A stretch of 64,000 bases of DNA. Source: Clostridium beijerinckii. Its GTDB lineage: Bacteria; Bacillota; Clostridia; Clostridiales; Clostridiaceae. The translations under genes were made by a program, and so were the position numbers. Positions 45,078 through 54,019 of this stretch are shown piece after piece (positions within the stretch are counted from its first letter, which is position 1; each line of letters opens with the position of its first letter). The notes beneath the pieces are model-generated. The model was given only the letters and a program-made list of their open reading frames with translations, was not told the DNA's origin and did not search any database. The stretch spans positions 2,384,001-2,448,000 of the forward strand of contig NZ_CP073653.1 of the NCBI RefSeq assembly GCF_018223745.1. The letters are read 5' to 3'.

Positions 45078-45108
45078 TTCCTTCTCTCAGTTTTATTGAG
45101 AGAAGGAA
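45078..45108 (+). terminator. Terminator of the flavin reductase gene
   Basis: A perfect 12-bp stem, TTCCTTCTCTCA with TGAGAGAAGGAA, lies 16 bp past the stop; the tail is only weakly T-rich (TAATATTTG). Confidence 0.75.
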
Positions 45109-45532
45109 TAATATTTGATTTATTAGTGGATTCCAGGGATTTTAGGAAGACCTAAGAATCCTCTTTCTAAGTCCTTATCGGTTGGGATGTAATCTTGCAT
45201 TGGACTCATAAGACTAAAGTATACTTTTAGAATGAGTCGGTCTAAAATATATAAAATTATATTTACATTAAATCCCAAAAGTGATATAATTATGCTTGTG
45301 TTGTGATAGATAAAATAAAAATTCTTTGGGTTATTTTTAAATTCACTTGAATGATCTTTTGTATAAATCATTCATGAATTTATTCGAATTATAATTATTT
45401 AAAGAATAAAAAAGGACGTTCAATTATAATAACTTACCATCTCGCGTAATTGGTACTTACGTTTTTTAAGCAATATAATTATACTAGTCCTAAAAATATA
45501 AATAATGTTTCAAGTATATATTTGTGCTATTG

Positions 45533-45646
45533 TTATTTGAAGAGTTTTAAAATTATAGAGATTAGATTGAGTAGCTCACTAAGAAAAAGAAATATATTTT
45601 TCATTAAATCCTTATCGAAACGCTTTTTTACATGTGCACGTTTCAT
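45533..45646 (-). CDS. Small basic, C-terminally hydrophobic peptide (37 aa)
   Basis: A 37-residue peptide with a strong ribosome site (ATGGAGGCG, about seven bases before the ATG at 45646). The first half is basic (MKRAHVKKRFDKDLMK) and the second strongly hydrophobic (NIFLFLSELLNLISIILK). It is the size and shape of a type I toxin or small membrane peptide. It lies alone in the gene-poor 45.1-46.2 kb stretch. No family is recognised, and an antisense RNA is not established. Confidence 0.45.
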   Translation of the reverse strand: MKRAHVKKRFDKDLMKNIFLFLSELLNLISIILKLFK

Positions 45647-46141
45647 ATGCTACGCCTCCATAATATATCGATTTGAGATGGCATAATAATTATAACATTA
45701 ATTGGTAAAAAATACAAATTAGCATTGATGATATGTTAAGCAGTAGTAGGAGAATTTCTACTACTATTTTTGGGTTTTAAGAAAAAAATATATAATATGA
45801 TAATAAATGTGATGTTTCATTGTTAAATCAAATCATGTACCTATAAAATATGTGAAATATTACTAAATATTACTGTGTTTAATTATGACAGGCATTTTTA
45901 GATATTATTTTAATTAAATTTATTATATATTGAAATTAAGTAGCGGTTCAATTTCATACATTTTTAAAAAGGAATATATACTCAAATGTAGTGTTTCTAT
46001 TGAATAATTTTCGTTGATTATTTTAATAAAGTATATTAAAATAAATGAAATTTTTATTAGCTCGAATAAAATATAAGGTCTTAATTAAAATAAGGTATAA
46101 CAATTTTTAGTTGATTGACGATTAATTAACGATTATGATAT

Positions 46142-46233
46142 TATATGCATATACATATACATATAATATCTGTTTTAATAAATTTATTTTTATTGAATAA
46201 AAAATTTTAATGAAATATATGTATATGCATATA
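46142..46233. promoter_or_regulatory. Paired MarR-type operators before the flavin oxidoreductase
   Basis: TATATGCATATACATATA (46142-46159) and its exact reverse complement TATATGTATATGCATATA (46216-46233) flank the promoter region of the gene at 46256. Similar ATATGTATAT sequences precede the MarR gene and the MFS gene. Confidence 0.65.
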
Positions 46234-46255
46234 TTTAGAATGGAGTTGGTTAATT

Positions 46256-47335
46256 ATGAAATCATTATTCGATCAAACGCAAGTTGGTCCACTTAAATTA
46301 AAGAACAGATTTATAAGATCTGCAACATATGAAGGAATGGCAGATGAAAAAGGAAATATAAATGATGAACTATTTAAAGTTTACGAAGATTTAGCTAAAG
46401 GAGGTGTAGGAACTATAATTACTGGAATAACATCTGTGACTGATTTAGAGGAATTTATTCCAGGCCAAATGGGAATTTATAATGATTCATTTATTGATAA
46501 TCATAAAAAAATTATTGAAGTAACTCATAAACACAATACCAATATAATATTGCAACTTGGAGCAGCAGGCACACAAACTATTAGAAATGAAGAAAAGGCA
46601 ATTTTAGGCCCAAGTAATATAACAGATTTGGGATATAAAAATACTCCTAAAGAAATGACTTTGGAAGAAATTGTTTCAATTCAGATAGATTTTGCAAATG
46701 CAGCGCTTAGAGCAAAAAAAGCAGGGTATGATGGCATTCAGATACATGCAGCTCATGGATATTTACTTAGTAAGTTCTTAACACCTTATTATAATAGAAG
46801 AATAGATGAGTATGGTGGTAGTATTGATAATAGATCTAGAATGCTTATAGAAACGTATAAAAAAATACGTGATAAAGTAGGAAAAGATTATCCAGTTTTA
46901 GTTAAAATAAATTGCGAAGATTTTATGGATCAAGGCATGACTTTTGAAGAATGTAAATATGTATGCAAAAAACTTGAAGAGCTTGGCGTAGATGCTGTTG
47001 AAATTAGTGGGGGGAGTTTATCTTCACGCCCAAATGAGAGTTATTCAAGAAAAATAGTGAAAGGACAAGCTCCTTACTATACATTTTATGCTGAAAGTAT
47101 AAAGGAAGAAGTTGATATTCCAGTTATTTCTGTAGGCGGAATACGTGACATTTCAGCCCTAACAAAAATTCTTAATGAAAGCTCCATTGATTATTTTGCA
47201 TTGTCCAGACCATTAGTATGTGAAAGTAATCTTATTAATCGTTGGAGCGAAGGTAATACTGAGCCATCAAAATGTATATCATGCGGTAAGTGTTCAGGAT
47301 TTGGCAAAACAATCTGTGTTTTTAACAGGAAATAA
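46256..47335 (+). CDS. NADH:flavin oxidoreductase, old yellow enzyme family
   Basis: A 359-residue FMN TIM barrel that reduces activated C=C bonds or electrophiles. QIHAAHGYLLSKFL holds the active-site histidine pair, and FLTPYYNRRIDEYGGS is the family signature. A cysteine cluster at the end (CISCGKC...C) recalls the 4Fe-4S site of 2,4-dienoyl-CoA reductase, but the protein stops there and lacks the second flavin/NAD domain. GGAGTTGG precedes the ATG. It is followed by a MarR regulator and an MFS exporter with like operators, suggesting a response to a toxic compound. Confidence 0.88.
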   Translation: MKSLFDQTQVGPLKLKNRFIRSATYEGMADEKGNINDELFKVYEDLAKGGVGTIITGITSVTDLEEFIPGQMGIYNDSFIDNHKKIIEVTHKHNTNIILQLGAAGTQTIRNEEKAILGPSNITDLGYKNTPKEMTLEEIVSIQIDFANAALRAKKAGYDGIQIHAAHGYLLSKFLTPYYNRRIDEYGGSIDNRSRMLIETYKKIRDKVGKDYPVLVKINCEDFMDQGMTFEECKYVCKKLEELGVDAVEISGGSLSSRPNESYSRKIVKGQAPYYTFYAESIKEEVDIPVISVGGIRDISALTKILNESSIDYFALSRPLVCESNLINRWSEGNTEPSKCISCGKCSGFGKTICVFNRK

Positions 47336-47492
47336 TATCTTAAACTTAAAAATTAATGATATTATGAGATAAAAATAATATATTCTTCAATAAAGCTAGT
47401 TTTTTGAAATCTGCTTGTGAGTATATTGACAATAAGAATTGCTATAGATTACTATATGTATATTCAGAGGTTTTGACGGAGGTAATTTATTT

Positions 47493-47945
47493 ATGTCTAA
47501 TTTAGATGATTTAAAGAAAATTGGAAGTTGTGTTTGTAGAAATTTGCGTATGACAACAAGGGTCACTACTCAGTATTTTGATCAAGTTTTTCAAGCGGTT
47601 GGATTAACAGCACCACAGTTTTCATTATTAGCAGACATAGCATCTCGTGAAAATGTTGCTGTAAGTGAGTTGGCAGAGGCTTTGCTAATGGATCAGACAA
47701 CAGTAACTCGCAATATTGAAATTTTAAGAAAAAAGGGATATGTAGATGTGCGAACAGATGATAATGATTCAAGAAGAAAGTGCATTTCAATAAGTGATGT
47801 CGGAATTAAGAAGCTCGATGAGGCAATTCCTGTATGGAATGAAGTACAATCACCAATAGAGAAGGAGATAGGCGCTGAGAAATTTGAAGAATTCTTAAAA
47901 ACGTTAGCGCAAATACAAAATTTTATTAATAACTCTTCCAAATAA
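47493..47945 (+). CDS. MarR-family transcriptional regulator
   Basis: A 150-residue winged-helix repressor: VAVSELAEALLMDQTTVTRN is the recognition helix region and DVRTDDNDSRRKCISIS the wing. Cys residues at 13 and 15 (GSCVCRN) could sense oxidants or electrophiles. GACGGAGGT precedes the ATG. CTATATGTATATTCAG about 30 bp upstream resembles the operators of the two flanking genes, so it probably controls itself as well as both neighbours. Confidence 0.88.
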   Translation: MSNLDDLKKIGSCVCRNLRMTTRVTTQYFDQVFQAVGLTAPQFSLLADIASRENVAVSELAEALLMDQTTVTRNIEILRKKGYVDVRTDDNDSRRKCISISDVGIKKLDEAIPVWNEVQSPIEKEIGAEKFEEFLKTLAQIQNFINNSSK

Positions 47946-48166
47946 AGTACATAAGTAATGATTTAATTCATATTTATGACTTAGTTGTAGCCCATATATT
48001 ATTTTACGTCTTATCATTTATAGAAATAGTTTGTTTAATGATAAAAAAGTCCCTAATTTAAATTCATATGCATGTCAATTAATTCGAAATTAATAGCTTT
48101 ATAGATATAGTTGAAAACAAGTAATAGTAACCTAAATCTATTATTAATAAACTATATTATTTTAAA

Positions 48167-48182
48167 TATATGTATATACATG
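48167..48182. promoter_or_regulatory. MarR-type operator upstream of the MFS gene
   Basis: TATATGTATATACATG resembles the paired sites at 46142 and 46216. A second weaker match (TTATGTATATCA) lies near 48418. The gap 47946-48506 otherwise has only a short remnant frame near 48210-48290 with no ribosome site. Confidence 0.5.
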
Positions 48183-48506
48183 TTAAAGTTGAAATTTAGG
48201 TTGAGGATAGTATTTTGTTTGTATATTAATGAAGAAAATGAGAAGGTAAGAGAAATGGCGGAGTTGGCAGTTAAAAAACTTAATATTTAAAAAAATAAAG
48301 AGTAAAAGTAAGAGAATAAATCAATGTGATTTTATTAAGGTGGATTATTCCTATAAATAATATCTATTTTATAACTTCTGTATAATATATAAATATAACA
48401 TATCCAAAAGAATATACTTATGTATATCATTTAGTATATTAGAAACTCTCAAAATTATAATAAAGTATATTTATAACAGAATTAATGAAAAGGGATGATT
48501 TTAATA

Positions 48507-49937
48507 ATGGAAATATACAATAAAAATGTATATAAGAATAGATGGATAATATTGGCCGTTGTGGTTTTGCTTCCATTTATGGGGACCCTTGATAGTACAA
48601 TAGTTAATGTAGCACTTCCTGTTATGGTGAATATATTTTCAGTAACTATGTCTTCTATTCAGTTAATCGTAATCTGCTATCTTATAACAATAGTTAGTAC
48701 AATATTACTGTTTGGAAGGCTCGGTGACATAAAAGGAAAGTCTATAGTATTTAATTTAGGGTTATTGGTGTTTACCATAGGTTCTTTATTTTGTGCGTTA
48801 TCAAAAAATTTTACGTACCTATTATTTTTTAGAATAGTTCAGGCGATAGGAGCATCTGCGGCTATGGCAAACAACCAAGGGATAATAACGCAAGTATTTC
48901 CAGCTAATGAAAGGGGGAGAGCTCTTGGAATATCGGGAACATTTCTAGCTCTTGGCACAATGATTGGACCACCATTAGGAGGTATTTTAATTTCTTACTT
49001 AAGTTGGCATTATATATTTCTAATAAATATTCCAGTAGGAATAATTGGAACAGCAATTGGTTTTAAAGTATTGCCTCGTAAGTCAAATGAAAAGAAAGAA
49101 GACATTGATTTTATTGGTGCAATAATTTTTGGTATAAGTGTCGTATTATTATTTTATTCTCTTATAAATGGACAAACTGTTGGTTACGATAATAACATGA
49201 TTAGAATTAGTTTTAGTGCAGCTATAATTCTATTTATAATATTCATACGAATAGAAGGAAAGTTAAAATATCCACTTCTAGATTTATCATTATTTAAAAA
49301 TTCACTTTTTACGGTTGGAATATTATGCACATTCATATGTTATGCATCAATTAACAGTAATAATATTGTACAGCCTTTTTACCTCGAAAATGTTTTGAAA
49401 ATGACTCCAAGCTTTGCGGGAATGATAATGATGATCTCGCCTGTATTAATAACAGTTATTTCTCCTTTTAGTGGTTATCTATCAGATAAAATAGGGTCAG
49501 AATTTCTGACATTTTTAGGATTGATACTCATAGGAATTGGAATGGGTTTAATGGCGACTTTAAATGAAAACTCCAATATGTACCAATTAATTGTATATAT
49601 AGTCTTTATTGCAATTGGAAATGGATTGTTTTTACCTCCTAATAATTCTCTAGTTATGTCTTCAGCATCTAGTGATAAGTTGGGGATTGCAGGAAGTATA
49701 AACGCTTTTGTAAGGAATTTGGGACAATCATCCGGTGTTGCTATGGCGACAATGCTTTTATATTCATTTATGAGTATGAAAATGGGAGAGAAAGTACTTG
49801 GATATATAGAGGGTAGAGATGATGTCTTTATGTATGGAATGAGGTATGTATATGTTTGTTCGGCCATTATCTGTTTTGTTGGAGTAATAGTGACTTATAT
49901 AAGATTAAGAAAGAAAAAGTTAAACAGAAAAATATGA
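48507..49937 (+). CDS. MFS multidrug exporter, DHA2 (14-helix) family
   Basis: A 476-residue proton-driven drug exporter. Motif D1 (LDSTIVNVALPVM), motif A (GRLGDIKGKSIV) and motif C (GPPLGGIL) of the DHA2 family are present, with about 14 membrane helices. An in-frame ATG at 48495 overlaps the AAAGGGATGA ribosome site, so I use the ATG at 48507. It belongs with the MarR and flavin oxidoreductase genes by shared operators. Confidence 0.88.
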   Translation: MEIYNKNVYKNRWIILAVVVLLPFMGTLDSTIVNVALPVMVNIFSVTMSSIQLIVICYLITIVSTILLFGRLGDIKGKSIVFNLGLLVFTIGSLFCALSKNFTYLLFFRIVQAIGASAAMANNQGIITQVFPANERGRALGISGTFLALGTMIGPPLGGILISYLSWHYIFLINIPVGIIGTAIGFKVLPRKSNEKKEDIDFIGAIIFGISVVLLFYSLINGQTVGYDNNMIRISFSAAIILFIIFIRIEGKLKYPLLDLSLFKNSLFTVGILCTFICYASINSNNIVQPFYLENVLKMTPSFAGMIMMISPVLITVISPFSGYLSDKIGSEFLTFLGLILIGIGMGLMATLNENSNMYQLIVYIVFIAIGNGLFLPPNNSLVMSSASSDKLGIAGSINAFVRNLGQSSGVAMATMLLYSFMSMKMGEKVLGYIEGRDDVFMYGMRYVYVCSAIICFVGVIVTYIRLRKKKLNRKI

Positions 49938-50040
49938 TTTCTTAAGTGCTGATTGGTATGCTCGATAAAGATAAGTTTTTTAAATCTGATTATTACGACA
50001 AAAGTCAAAAACAAAACTTTATATTTATGAATTGTATTGG

Positions 50041-50332
50041 TATAGATAACCCAACAAAGACCTGAACTTATGCATACAACTCGCCGAAATGAATAACATA
50101 CTTTTGTTCCAGTTTCCAGGTAATTCTGATGGGTGATTCTAAGGCTATAAAGTTGCACCCAAAGTGCTAGCCTCAAAGAACAAGCTTTGAACTAGCACAT
50201 TTGGAACAACTTATAGCTAAAGAATCACATCTATCAAAATTACCAATGAAACATTCCACAAAAGTATATTATCCATTTCTAGTTGGGATATATTTGATAG
50301 TGTAAATCTAACTTATAATTGGCTTATCTGTA
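50041..50332. repeat. Palindromic MITE (family X), full copy
   Basis: A 292-bp element with ends TATAGATAACCCAA and TTGGCTTATCTGTA. Much of its length folds on itself: GGTAATTCTGATGGGTGATT near 50120 pairs with AATCACATCTATCAAAATTACC near 50225, and GTGCTAG with CTAGCAC at the centre. There is no ORF. A TA target duplication as used by IS630/mariner-type elements is plausible. Confidence 0.75.
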
Positions 50333-50646
50333 TGGATAGCCAATTTAAGAATTCAACTTATTACATGAACATATTTACAAAATTGCTAGAACTTTAAGCT
50401 AATGTATTAACTAGAAATCATAAATATATTTGTGAAGAAAACATTTGAAAATGAGCTGTTAAAGGTTCTTAGCTGTAGGTTGTTCCAATTTAGCTTGTCA
50501 AACTGAAAGCTGGAGCATGCTAAATTGGATACAATCTGCTGCTTAGAACCTTCAGCGATATTTTCATAGCTTTTCGGAATCAAAATATTTATGATTTCGG
50601 TGAGGCATACGCATAAGCCTAAGTTGTATATTGTTTATCTATACAT
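50329..50646. repeat. Palindromic MITE (family Y), full copy, abutting family X
   Basis: A 318-bp relative of family X with ends TGTATGGATAGCCAAT and ATTGTTTATCTATACA. The central palindrome is AAAGGTTCTTAGC...AATTTAGC with GCTAAATTGG...GCTTAGAACCTT. It shares the TGTA at its left edge with family X. It has no ORF. Confidence 0.75.
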
Positions 50647-50681
50647 TACTAGGATTTAAATGGTGTAATTACCAATGTAAT

Positions 50682-51254
50682 TTATTTAACTATATAACCT
50701 CGAACTCTTTGTACTCCGTAGCTATTCACCCTTCGAAAGTAGTCATGATCGTTTTCACCAGGTTCTCGTTGTACAAATACATCTAATCTATTATCTACTC
50801 CAAAATACTTATCTGAACCTTTATCATTAACAGTAACTTGTCCATAACCATCCAAATATATTTGGGTATTCAGAGGTATTACGTTATTTGCAACGCCACC
50901 TGGAGTTAATGGCTTATTTTGACAGGTCACTGGACCAGCACTACTATTTTCCGAATCAAGAGATGTATAAAAAGTTAATATAAAGTCTTTCCATTCAGGT
51001 GTAACACTCTTTTCTTGTTCTTTTTCTTCGGCTTCCTTCTTTTTGGTCAATTCTCTTTGCTCAATTTTTTCATTATTTATTTCATCTATAGGATTTTCCT
51101 TAAATTCTGTTTTTTCTTTATGTGTTATTTCTATATTATTATCTTCTACAACATCTGTTGCTAAAGCGTTAAATGGTGTTATTGTGCTTACATCATATGT
51201 ATCAAGTATTAAAATGATGCTTAATAAGCACACTAGCCTCTTTACTCTTAGCAT
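50682..51254 (-). CDS. Secreted 3D-domain protein
   Basis: A 190-residue exported protein: signal peptide (1-32), a charged Lys/Glu linker (45-85), and a C-terminal 3D domain with the aspartates in VNDKGSDKYFGVDNRLDVFV. Such domains resemble the catalytic fold of MltA and of stationary-phase/Rpf-like wall enzymes, so it may cut or bind peptidoglycan. AAAGGGGAGTGG precedes the ATG. It stands alone. Confidence 0.8.
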   Translation of the reverse strand: MLRVKRLVCLLSIILILDTYDVSTITPFNALATDVVEDNNIEITHKEKTEFKENPIDEINNEKIEQRELTKKKEAEEKEQEKSVTPEWKDFILTFYTSLDSENSSAGPVTCQNKPLTPGGVANNVIPLNTQIYLDGYGQVTVNDKGSDKYFGVDNRLDVFVQREPGENDHDYFRRVNSYGVQRVRGYIVK

Positions 51255-51672
51255 TTGTCCACTCCCCTTTGTTGGTGCTTTTTAATGAGACATAATAGGC
51301 TCTAATAAATTATAACATAAATGTAAAACATTTACAAAATGGAAGGGCGTTTATAGATATGTACATGTGAGATAACTTATTGAGAGTAAAAGAAAAACAA
51401 TCAAAATATTAATTGTGGTTTTTAGAAGAAATGACAAAAATGCAATATTCCAGCCAGCAATATATGAATTTTAAGAGAAAGTAAGCAATTATATAATAAG
51501 GAATCTAATAAATAACAGTAAAGAAAAATTGTGAATTAATAATTTATAGATAAATTAATTGATGTGTTTGTAATATTTAACAAATATATGCAATGATGTT
51601 TAATATGGCATTAAAATATGGTAATATAGATATGTAATTATGTATAAACCTTTATAGCAATAATATGGAACT

Positions 51673-51706
51673 AAAAAATGCAGTCATTAGTTTGGCTGTA
51701 TTTTTT
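51673..51706 (+). terminator. Terminator-like hairpin in a 550-bp gap
   Basis: AAAAAATGCAG with CTGTATTTTTT (one G-T pair) and a 12-base loop lie about 100 bp before the exonuclease gene. No gene on the plus strand ends near it, so it may end a small RNA or attenuate the exonuclease message. Nothing else is recognisable in 51255-51803. Confidence 0.5.
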
Positions 51707-51803
51707 ATGTAAATTAATAGTGGTATAATAATTATGGTTAGTCGTTTTAATATAAAAAGGTATTAATCAGAATAAACTTAAGAAAAGCTAGGAGTTTTTA
51801 TTT

Positions 51804-52826
51804 ATGCATGACAATTTATTATTAATAGACGGTTCATCTCTTTTATCTTGCTGTTTTTTTGGTAATCTTCCAAGAGAATATAGATTTGCTAAAACTGATG
51901 AAGAGAAGGATAAATATATTGAAAAATTACGTCAATCACCTAAAGGCGAGTTTACTAATGGGGTCTTTACAATGATGGCATCAATGCTTAAAATGATTAA
52001 AAATCAAAATCCCACTCATATTGCTGTGGCTTGGGATTTAACTAAAGAATTTACCTTTAGAAAAAAATTATATTCAGAGTATAAAGGTACTAGAAAGGAT
52101 ATGAGAAGTGAGCTGGGTAGCCAGTTTGCATTAGCTCAAAAAGTTCTAAAAGAAATGAATGTTCCAGAGTTTGTGTTTAAAGAGTATGAAGCGGATGATA
52201 TAATAGGTACCTTGGCAAAGAAATTTGGAAGATCTATGAGAGTTAGCATTTGGACTAAAGATCAAGATTGTCTTCAACTTGTTGATGATAATGTAAGGGT
52301 ATGGCTTATAACTTCAAAGTGTACCGATATGTACGAAAGTCTTGGAATAAATATTAAAGAACTTAATATACCTAGCGGAGTTTTTGAATTTACTACACAG
52401 TATGTAAATCATTTTTATGGTGTAGATCCTATCCAAATTATTGATAGAAAAGCTATAGAAGGTGATGCTTCTGACAATATTCCGGGAATAAATGGAGTTG
52501 GAGAAAAGTCTGTTATACCATTACTTCAAGAACTTGAAACAGTGGAAGGTATATATGATTTTATAGAAAATTCACCTGAAAAAGAAGTAAAAAAAATGTT
52601 CAAAGATCTTGGCATATTACGTTCCCCGTTATCAAAGTTAGTTGAGGAATCAAATGAAAAAATAGTCGGGAAAAAAGCAGCTTTGCTTTGCAAACAATTG
52701 GCCACTATAAAGTGTGATATAGAAGAACTTAATAATATAACAATAGATCAATTGAAACTTCAAATAGATGAAGAGGGAATGAAAAACATATTTACTGAAC
52801 TTGGATTTACAAATTTGCTAAATTAA
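51804..52826 (+). CDS. 5'-3' exonuclease (DNA polymerase I N-domain-like, stand-alone)
   Basis: A 340-residue flap/5' exonuclease for primer removal or repair. The metal-binding acidic residues are in LLLIDGSSLL, EADDIIGTLA, WTKDQDCLQL and EGDASDNIPGINGVGEKS, the last being the helix-hairpin-helix DNA-binding region. It is longer than typical minimal exonucleases because of a C-terminal 80-residue extension. GGAG lies upstream of the ATG. No polymerase domain is attached. Confidence 0.88.
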   Translation: MHDNLLLIDGSSLLSCCFFGNLPREYRFAKTDEEKDKYIEKLRQSPKGEFTNGVFTMMASMLKMIKNQNPTHIAVAWDLTKEFTFRKKLYSEYKGTRKDMRSELGSQFALAQKVLKEMNVPEFVFKEYEADDIIGTLAKKFGRSMRVSIWTKDQDCLQLVDDNVRVWLITSKCTDMYESLGINIKELNIPSGVFEFTTQYVNHFYGVDPIQIIDRKAIEGDASDNIPGINGVGEKSVIPLLQELETVEGIYDFIENSPEKEVKKMFKDLGILRSPLSKLVEESNEKIVGKKAALLCKQLATIKCDIEELNNITIDQLKLQIDEEGMKNIFTELGFTNLLN

Positions 52827-52978
52827 TTGGTAATATGTTTCTAGTGATTAAATATAGGAGCGACATACTTTAATACATATGCAATTCAAAAGCTAGCAAT
52901 AGACAGGTTAATAAATATTAAAATAAATGCAAAATATAACATTTATACATAAGTGATATATATTAGGAGGAATAAGTT

Positions 52979-53341
52979 ATGAAATTTTGTTGGAGTACTT
53001 TAAAAGTTAAAAATCTAGAAGAATCATTGAAGTTTTATCATGAGATTGTTGGTCTTAAGACTAATAAAAGATTTAATGCAGGACCAGGAAGGGAAATTGT
53101 ATTTTTAGGAGATGGAGAGACTAAAATAGAACTAATATGTGATGAGGAAGTAAAAGAAGTAAGTTATGGAGAGCATATTTCTCTTGGATTTGAAGTTGAC
53201 TGCATAGATGAGAAAATAAACTTTATTAAGGAAAAAGGAATAGAAATTCATAGTGGACCATTTCAGCCAAATCCTAATACTAAGTTTTTTTATGTTTTAG
53301 ATCCTAATGGATTGAAGATTCAATTTGTAGAAAATAAATAA
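52979..53341 (+). CDS. Glyoxalase/VOC superfamily protein
   Basis: A 120-residue single VOC domain: WSTLKVKNLEESLKFYHEIVGL starts the first beta-alpha-beta unit, and FYVLDPNGLKIQFVEN ends the second. Candidate metal ligands are a Glu/His pair, but the substrate (methylglyoxal adduct, antibiotic, other) is unknown. GGAGGAA precedes the ATG. It has its own terminator. Confidence 0.83.
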   Translation: MKFCWSTLKVKNLEESLKFYHEIVGLKTNKRFNAGPGREIVFLGDGETKIELICDEEVKEVSYGEHISLGFEVDCIDEKINFIKEKGIEIHSGPFQPNPNTKFFYVLDPNGLKIQFVENK

Positions 53342-53377
53342 TCACAAAGCTGTTGGAATTCTAGATAGATATTTAAT

Positions 53378-53419
53378 AAAGCTGAAAATCCATCAAATCT
53401 GAGGATTTTCAGCTTTTTA
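53378..53419. terminator. Terminator between the VOC and rubredoxin-like genes
   Basis: A perfect 14-bp stem, AAAGCTGAAAATCC with GGATTTTCAGCTTT, is followed by TTAAAC. It may work both ways, as the genes converge. Confidence 0.88.
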
Positions 53420-53459
53420 AACAATAGTTTAATTAACAAAAAATTTTCGTTTTAATATT

Positions 53460-53795
53460 TTACCATTTTCCTTTGCTCATATGCGCTGCTAATTCTGCTT
53501 TTGATATTTGCTTAATAGTCCAAGCACTATTTTTAGCTTTTTCAAAAGCTGTTACACATGTAGGATCTAAATTTAAGTCTATTCCTTCTCTAGAAAGTTT
53601 GAAAATTTTATCAGCTAAGTTAATGATCTCTAAATGAATATCATTAGTTCTATCAGAGTGATAGATTTTATCAGCCTCTTCACTAGTTAATTCGACAAAT
53701 TTTTCTTTAGGAACTCCACATTTTGGACACTTTTCTGGAGCTTCTACTCCTTCACATATAAATCCGCACACACTACATTTAAATAATTTCTTCAT
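53460..53795 (-). CDS. Small rubredoxin-domain protein
   Basis: A 111-residue protein with an N-terminal rubrerythrin-type rubredoxin domain ([10 protein letters not shown]...[11 protein letters not shown], one Fe or Zn) and a C-terminal helical domain of about 65 residues with no motif I know. It lacks the diiron four-helix domain of rubrerythrin. It probably carries electrons in oxygen or peroxide defence. GGGAGGAAT precedes the ATG at 53795, which I prefer to the longer frame from 53822. Confidence 0.78.
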   Translation of the reverse strand: MKKLFKCSVCGFICEGVEAPEKCPKCGVPKEKFVELTSEEADKIYHSDRTNDIHLEIINLADKIFKLSREGIDLNLDPTCVTAFEKAKNSAWTIKQISKAELAAHMSKGKW

Positions 53796-54019
53796 AATTA
53801 TTCCTCCCTTTAATCCTACCATTAGATTATTAAAACATATACTAAGTAAATGTTCTCAGTATTATTAATTTGACATAATTGGTTAAAATCCTCCTAAAAT
53901 TGAAAAAAAACTTAAAAATATTTTTCTTTAAAATATAGATTGACGTACATAATTTGAGTATGTAAAATTAGGATAAATAAAGAATGTAATCCATAATAGT
54001 AAGGAAATGAGGTGTTTGA

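Noticed and set aside
45123..45371. Minus-strand frame of 82 codons after the flavin reductase
   Set aside because: No ribosome site, low-complexity start; only the last 24 residues (from MSPMQDYIPTDK) look protein-like. At most a gene remnant.
45450..45686. Plus-strand frame of 78 codons
   Set aside because: No ribosome site and it is the antisense of the better-supported 37-aa minus-strand frame.
48208..48290. Short frame ending EMAELAVKKLNI before the MFS gene
   Set aside because: No ribosome site and no proper start; possibly a gene fragment, not a gene.
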